A stretch of DNA of 16,557 nucleotides from a bacterium. Lineage in GTDB: Bacteria > Bacillota > Clostridia > Oscillospirales > Acutalibacteraceae. The translations under genes were made by a program, and so were the position numbers. Numbering within the stretch: position 1 is the first letter of the stretch; every line of letters begins with the position of its first letter. The notes under the pieces were generated by a model. The model ran no database searches. It was not told the DNA's origin and worked only from the letters and a program-made list of their open reading frames with translations. Positions 12,925 to 16,557 of the stretch are shown one piece after another. The stretch lies in NCBI GenBank assembly GCA_020626545.1, contig JAHKZS010000129.1:1-16557 (forward strand). Direction: 5' to 3'.

Positions 12925-14964
12925 ATGTCACTTTACGCAATGAGAATTGAAGAACTTTCCGGTATAGGAAAAAAGCGCGCTGAGTTATTTAATAAGCTCG
13001 GTGTGTTTTCTGTCGGAGAGCTTTTGAATTTCTACCCCAGAACCTACGAGGATTGGTCTGAGATTACAGATATATCCGATGTAGAGGACGGCGATACCGT
13101 ATGTATAAGAGCTTCCGTCCACAGCGCGTTCCAGTCGGGCTTTACTAAAAACGGAAAGTATATAGCTAAAACTATAGTAACCGACGAAACAGGAGCTTGC
13201 GAGCTTATTTATTTTAATAATAAGTATATAGACCGTATGCTTGTTAACGGAAATACATACCGCTTTTTCGGAAAAGCCTCAAATGTTTTCGGTAACGTAA
13301 GTATGATCGCGCCGACTTTTTCTCCCGACAGCGCCACTGCCGAGGTGCGTCCAATTTATAATCTTACCGCTGGGCTAAATAATAATACCGTTGTAAACGC
13401 GGTTAAACAAGCTTTAAAGCTTTTACCCGAAACGATTAACGATCCCTTGCCCGATACTCTTAGAGAAAAATTCGGGCTTTGCGGTTTAAAATTCGCGATA
13501 GAAAATATCCATTTTCCAAAGGATATGGAGAGCTTAAATACCGCCCGAAAACGCCTTATTGTCGAGGAATTGCTCGTATTAAATCTCGGGCTTCGAAGCT
13601 TAAAATCCCATAAACGCGCCGAGAATATGAACCCTATTGCTGATGATTATTCCGATGAGTTCGAAGGCTTACTGCCGTTTAGCTTTACCTCGGCTCAAAA
13701 GCGAGCGGTAAAAGATTGTATCGGCGATATTAAAAATCCCGAAATCACCCTTAACCGTCTTGTGCAGGGCGACGTCGGCTCCGGTAAAACAGCTGTCGCG
13801 GGTTCGGTGTGCTATACTATGATAAAAAACGGTATGCAGGTCGCTTTTATGGTGCCTACCGAAATTCTTGCGGAACAGCATTATAATTCGTTTAAAGAAA
13901 TATTTAAGGATACAGATGTAAAAATCGCTCTGCTTACAGGCTCTTTGAAACAGTCCGAAAAGAACAGAGTAAGAGAACAGCTTAAAAACGGAGATATTGA
14001 CCTTATTATCGGAACTCACGCGCTTATTACGGATAAGACCGAATTTCTAAATCTCGGTTTAGTCGTTACCGATGAACAGCACCGCTTTGGTGTGGCTCAG
14101 CGCGCGAAGCTGCTTTCCAAAGGCAACAGCCCTCATCTTCTCGTAATGAGCGCCACGCCTATTCCGCGGACTTTAGGGCTTATTATCTTCGGCGACCTGG
14201 ATATTTCTATTATCGACGAGCTTCCGCCGGGACGCCAGGAGATAGATACCTTGCTTATAGGCTCAGATAAACGCGCTAGGGCTTTGGGTTTTATTAAAAA
14301 AGAAATCACCCGAGGCAGACAGGCTTATATAGTTTGTCCGCTTGTAGAGGAAGGGGAGAGCGACCTGGCTTCCGCCGAGGAATACGCCGCCGAGCTAATG
14401 CTAAATTATTTTAGCGATATTCCCGTCGGAATACTCCACGGAAAGATGAAAGCCTCCGAAAAAGAAGCGGTTATGCGGGATTTTTCCGAGAATAAGATTA
14501 AATTACTAGTCGCGACTACGGTTATAGAAGTCGGAATCGACGTCCCGAACGCTACAATTATGATGATTGAAAATGCCGAACGCTTTGGACTTTCCCAGCT
14601 TCATCAGCTCAGAGGGCGAGTGGGCAGAGGAAGTGAAAAAAGCTGGTGTATTCTTGTATCCGACAGCACTACCGAGAACTCGACCGAGCGGCTTAAAACT
14701 ATGTGTTCTACACGTGACGGGTTTAAAATCGCCGACGCTGATCTTAAACTCAGAGGCCCCGGAGATTTCTTCGGCTCTCGTCAGCACGGCTTGCCCGAGC
14801 TTTCTATAAGCAGTCTTGCCGATACCAAGAATTTAAGCCTTTCGCAAAGAATCGCCGATTATGTGATTAAGGATTCAAATAATCTTACAGACGACCGTTA
14901 CCGCGCTCTTAAAGCCGAGATAACGAGATTGTTCAGAACTACGGGCGATTCTACCTTAAACTAA
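12925..14964 (+). CDS. recG: ATP-dependent DNA helicase RecG
   Basis: At 679 residues it has the normal RecG size and layout: an N-terminal wedge/OB domain (about 1-245, starting with the IEELSGIGKKRAELFNKLG motif), then a superfamily 2 helicase core. The core has Walker A GDVGSGKT (282-289), Walker B DEQH (383-386), MSATPIPRTL, HGKMKASEKE, ATTVIEVGIDVPNA and QLRGRVGRG, followed by the RecG-type C-terminus with LKLRGPGDFFGSRQHG. RecG remodels stalled replication forks and Holliday junctions. The open frame could begin at a TTG at 12865, but that start would put coding sequence through the hairpin. ATG 12925 has an AGG seven bases upstream and matches the family N-terminus; ATG 12940 is a weaker option. 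Confidence 0.96.
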   Translation: MSLYAMRIEELSGIGKKRAELFNKLGVFSVGELLNFYPRTYEDWSEITDISDVEDGDTVCIRASVHSAFQSGFTKNGKYIAKTIVTDETGACELIYFNNKYIDRMLVNGNTYRFFGKASNVFGNVSMIAPTFSPDSATAEVRPIYNLTAGLNNNTVVNAVKQALKLLPETINDPLPDTLREKFGLCGLKFAIENIHFPKDMESLNTARKRLIVEELLVLNLGLRSLKSHKRAENMNPIADDYSDEFEGLLPFSFTSAQKRAVKDCIGDIKNPEITLNRLVQGDVGSGKTAVAGSVCYTMIKNGMQVAFMVPTEILAEQHYNSFKEIFKDTDVKIALLTGSLKQSEKNRVREQLKNGDIDLIIGTHALITDKTEFLNLGLVVTDEQHRFGVAQRAKLLSKGNSPHLLVMSATPIPRTLGLIIFGDLDISIIDELPPGRQEIDTLLIGSDKRARALGFIKKEITRGRQAYIVCPLVEEGESDLASAEEYAAELMLNYFSDIPVGILHGKMKASEKEAVMRDFSENKIKLLVATTVIEVGIDVPNATIMMIENAERFGLSQLHQLRGRVGRGSEKSWCILVSDSTTENSTERLKTMCSTRDGFKIADADLKLRGPGDFFGSRQHGLPELSISSLADTKNLSLSQRIADYVIKDSNNLTDDRYRALKAEITRLFRTTGDSTLN

Positions 14965-14971
14965 AAATATA

Positions 14972-15000
14972 TTGAAATTTGATATTTAATATAGTATAAT
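14972..15000 (+). promoter_or_regulatory. Sigma-A promoter of the dacF-type gene
   Basis: TTGAAA (14972-14977), a 17-nt spacer and a perfect TATAAT (14995-15000), beginning 8 nt after the recG stop codon. The transcript would begin near 15007, giving a leader of about 24 nt. The gene therefore looks independently transcribed and vegetative rather than under sigma-F as is B. subtilis dacF. Confidence 0.8.
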
Positions 15001-15017
15001 GTGTCTTGATAAATTAT

Positions 15018-15024
15018 GGGAGGT
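15018..15024 (+). promoter_or_regulatory. Ribosome binding site that fixes the dacF start
   Basis: GGGAGGT lies 6 nt before the ATG at 15031 and just inside an upstream in-frame ATG at 15016. The upstream ATG would make the Shine-Dalgarno part of the coding region, so 15031 is the real start. Confidence 0.85.
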
Positions 15025-15030
15025 TATCCT

Positions 15031-16389
15031 ATGAAGAAAAAATTATTTGTTTTAATATCCGCTATGCTTGTGATTTGCACTGTGTTTTCCGCGGCATTTA
15101 TTCCCGCGGACGCGGCGAATTATAAAAATAGTGTAAAGGTCGCTTCTAAGTCCGCGCTGCTTATAAATATGGATACAGGTCAGACCGTATACGAAAAAGC
15201 GGCTGACGCTAAACGTTATCCCGCTTCTACTACGAAAATTATGACTTATATTATAGTAGCCGAGCACGTTAATAATTTTAAGAGAACCCTTGTCCCGATT
15301 AAACAGTCCGTTCTCGATAAGTTAAACGGTACGGGAAGTTCCCTCGCTAACGTAGCTACTCACGTAGGTCAGAAAATGACCGTTCTCGATTTACTTTATT
15401 CGATGATGGTGCCTTCCGGTAACGACGCCGCTATGGTGCTTGCCGATTATGTTGGAGGCGGAGATATTAATAAGTTTGTTTCCATGATGAACGCTAAGGC
15501 GAAAAAACTCGGCTGTAAGAATACCCATTTTATGAATCCGGACGGACTTCACGATAAAAACCACTACACTTCCGCGAGAGATTTAGCTAAAATGGCTCAG
15601 TACGCTTTATCGCTCCCCGAGTTCTCTAAGATTACCAACACTACTACATATTATGTCCAAGGCGAAGCGTATCCGCTCGTAACCACTAACTATTTAATTG
15701 ACGCTAACCGAGGAGCTAATTATTACTACCAGTACGCTAAGGGAATTAAGACAGGCACTACCGATGAAGCCGGACATTGTCTCGTAACTGTAGGAAGCGC
15801 CGACGGATATTCTTACCTCGGAGTATTTCTTAAATCTCCATATAACGCTGATCCCGCCAAGGATGTTTACGGTACAATGATTGACGCTAAAGAGTTGTTT
15901 AGATGGTCTTTGACTAAGCTTGAACTCAACCAGGTAGCTTCCGCTCAGACTCCTATGGGTGAGGAAAAAATAAATCTCGCTTGGGGTAAAAACAGCGTCC
16001 AGCTCGTTCCCGAGAAAAATATAAACGCTATCGTACCTAAAAGCTTTAAGGAATCCGATATTAAGGTTGAAACCAAAGTTCCCGAAAGTATCGACGCTCC
16101 TGTAAAAAAAGGCGATGTAGTCGGAAAAGCGATAGTATATTATAACGGTTCCGAAGTAAATAAAAAGACGAAACTGGCTGAGGTTAACCTTGTCTCCAGT
16201 GAATCAGTCGACAGAAGCGGAGTTCTTTATGTGATTTCCGTAGTTCAGAACATTATTACTTCTAAATGGTTTCTCGTCGTCATCGCGGTTATTGTAGTTC
16301 TTCTCATTATCTACATTATAATAAGTTCGGTTATTAAGCGCCGTAACAGAAGAAACCGCAGAAACATCCGCCGTTACCGCAATTTCTAA
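15031..16389 (+). CDS. dacF: Serine-type D-Ala-D-Ala carboxypeptidase (DacF/PBP5 type)
   Basis: A 452-residue exported penicillin-binding protein that trims the terminal D-Ala from peptidoglycan stem peptides. A signal peptide (MKKKLFVLI..., predicted cleavage after ADA near residue 28) precedes the peptidase S11 domain. Its complete active-site set is S66-T-T-K69, S129-G130-N131 and K240-T241-G242. A PBP5_C-like beta region follows (about 300-395). Unlike typical members, which end in an amphipathic anchoring helix, this one ends in a strongly hydrophobic segment at 413-435 and an Arg/Asn-rich cytoplasmic tail (436-452, KRRNRRNRRNIRRYRNF). The gene has its own promoter and terminator. The symbol is by family resemblance; dacA or dacB type naming is possible. 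Confidence 0.9.
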   Translation: MKKKLFVLISAMLVICTVFSAAFIPADAANYKNSVKVASKSALLINMDTGQTVYEKAADAKRYPASTTKIMTYIIVAEHVNNFKRTLVPIKQSVLDKLNGTGSSLANVATHVGQKMTVLDLLYSMMVPSGNDAAMVLADYVGGGDINKFVSMMNAKAKKLGCKNTHFMNPDGLHDKNHYTSARDLAKMAQYALSLPEFSKITNTTTYYVQGEAYPLVTTNYLIDANRGANYYYQYAKGIKTGTTDEAGHCLVTVGSADGYSYLGVFLKSPYNADPAKDVYGTMIDAKELFRWSLTKLELNQVASAQTPMGEEKINLAWGKNSVQLVPEKNINAIVPKSFKESDIKVETKVPESIDAPVKKGDVVGKAIVYYNGSEVNKKTKLAEVNLVSSESVDRSGVLYVISVVQNIITSKWFLVVIAVIVVLLIIYIIISSVIKRRNRRNRRNIRRYRNF

Positions 16390-16397
16390 AATAAGTT

Positions 16398-16427
16398 AAA
16401 GACGCCGATTTTTCGGCGTCTTTTTTT
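16398..16427 (+). terminator. Intrinsic terminator of the dacF-type gene
   Basis: An 11-bp perfect stem (AAAGACGCCGA with TCGGCGTCTTT) with a TTTT loop runs directly into a T-tract (seven T at 16421-16427). It starts 8 nt after the stop codon. The T-tract is shared with the left arm of the inverted repeat that follows. Confidence 0.92.
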
Positions 16428-16519
16428 CTCTATAGGAAATTACTCAAACCTTGTATAAATATTTAAACAAAACTTTGTTAAGGACAATATCATCTTGCCT
16501 AACTCCTATAGAGAAAAAA
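16422..16519. repeat. 98-bp element with perfect 16-bp inverted repeats (MITE-like or structured)
   Basis: Left arm TTTTTTCTCTATAGGA (16422-16437) and right arm TCCTATAGAGAAAAAA (16504-16519) are exact reverse complements, separated by 66 AT-rich bases. The centre holds a smaller near-palindrome (AACAAA-AC-TTTGTT, 16466-16479). No target-site duplication is evident at the edges. It may be a miniature inverted-repeat element, a structured RNA, or two chance arms built on T and A runs; the ten non-homopolymer bases (CTCTATAGGA) make pure chance less likely. Confidence 0.55.
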
Positions 16520-16557
16520 TATTTATATTGTTCGCTCAGTAGCACGCTGCGCGCGCA
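16444..16557 (-). other. Open reading frame entering from the right edge, coding status doubtful
   Basis: On the minus strand a frame stays open for 37 codons from the window edge to a TGA at 16446-16444, including residues SVLLSEQYKYFFSIGV and QDDIVLNKVLF. It runs straight through the inverted-repeat unit. The right edge (TGCGCGCGCA) is markedly more GC-rich than the rest. It could be the end of a gene outside the window or simply a chance open frame in repeat DNA. I do not recognise it. Confidence 0.2.

Noticed and set aside
15016..15030. Upstream ATG of the dacF-type gene
   Set aside because: The GGGAGGT ribosome site lies inside this extension and points to ATG 15031, which begins a normal signal peptide.

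Overview
The window is a chromosomal segment of a low-GC, Gram-positive, endospore-forming Clostridia-type bacterium, most likely an anaerobic fermenter of the Oscillospirales/Ruminococcaceae kind. The sporulation genes yqfC, yqfD and a ylbJ (spoVV) homologue point to a spore-former. A fused AdhE, a BspA-type leucine-rich-repeat lipoprotein, an LCP wall ligase and a DacF-type carboxypeptidase point to a fermentative monoderm. The class-level placement is inference from gene content; no rRNA marker is present. No phage, CRISPR array, tRNA or rRNA was seen. Genes are tightly packed and no gene-free gap reaches 300 bases.

Layout. (1) 1-921 (+): 3' part of an LCP-family wall-polymer ligase, followed by two strong hairpins in a convergent intergenic region. 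(2) 5202-1104 (-): a compact three-gene set, LRR_5 lipoprotein -> adhE -> APH-fold phosphotransferase, with gaps of 15 and 13 nt. Upstream lies a candidate promoter whose -35 box sits inside an 18-bp near-palindrome resembling the clostridial Rex operator. (3) 8769-5353 (-): ylbJ -> asparagine synthetase -> PAP2 phosphatase, closed by an intrinsic terminator. The asparagine synthetase ribosome binding site lies inside the last codons of ylbJ. (4) 8814-10288 (+): yqfC-yqfD, divergent from ylbJ, so sporulation genes face each other across 44 nt. (5) 10360-14964 (+): ymdB-type phosphodiesterase, fakA (yloV) and recG, with a candidate promoter before ymdB and a good one before fakA. (6) 15031-16389 (+): a DacF-type D-Ala-D-Ala carboxypeptidase with its own sigma-A promoter and a textbook terminator. 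(7) 16422-16519: a 98-bp unit bounded by perfect 16-bp inverted repeats, directly behind the dacF terminator; this is the best candidate here for a small mobile or structured element.

How they fit together. Most of the segment concerns the cell envelope and sporulation (LCP, PAP2, YlbJ, YqfC/D, DacF, possibly the asparagine synthetase), lipid supply (FakA), DNA repair (RecG), and NAD+ regeneration by ethanol formation (AdhE). Three gene starts were moved from the longest open frame to internal ATGs on ribosome-binding-site and family evidence (lipoprotein 5193, recG 12925, dacF 15031). Everything here is ordinary core-genome content except the candidate Rex-controlled lipoprotein-adhE-kinase unit, the ylbJ-asparagine synthetase coupling, the related hairpins at 992-1024 and 12869-12901, and the inverted-repeat element at the right end.
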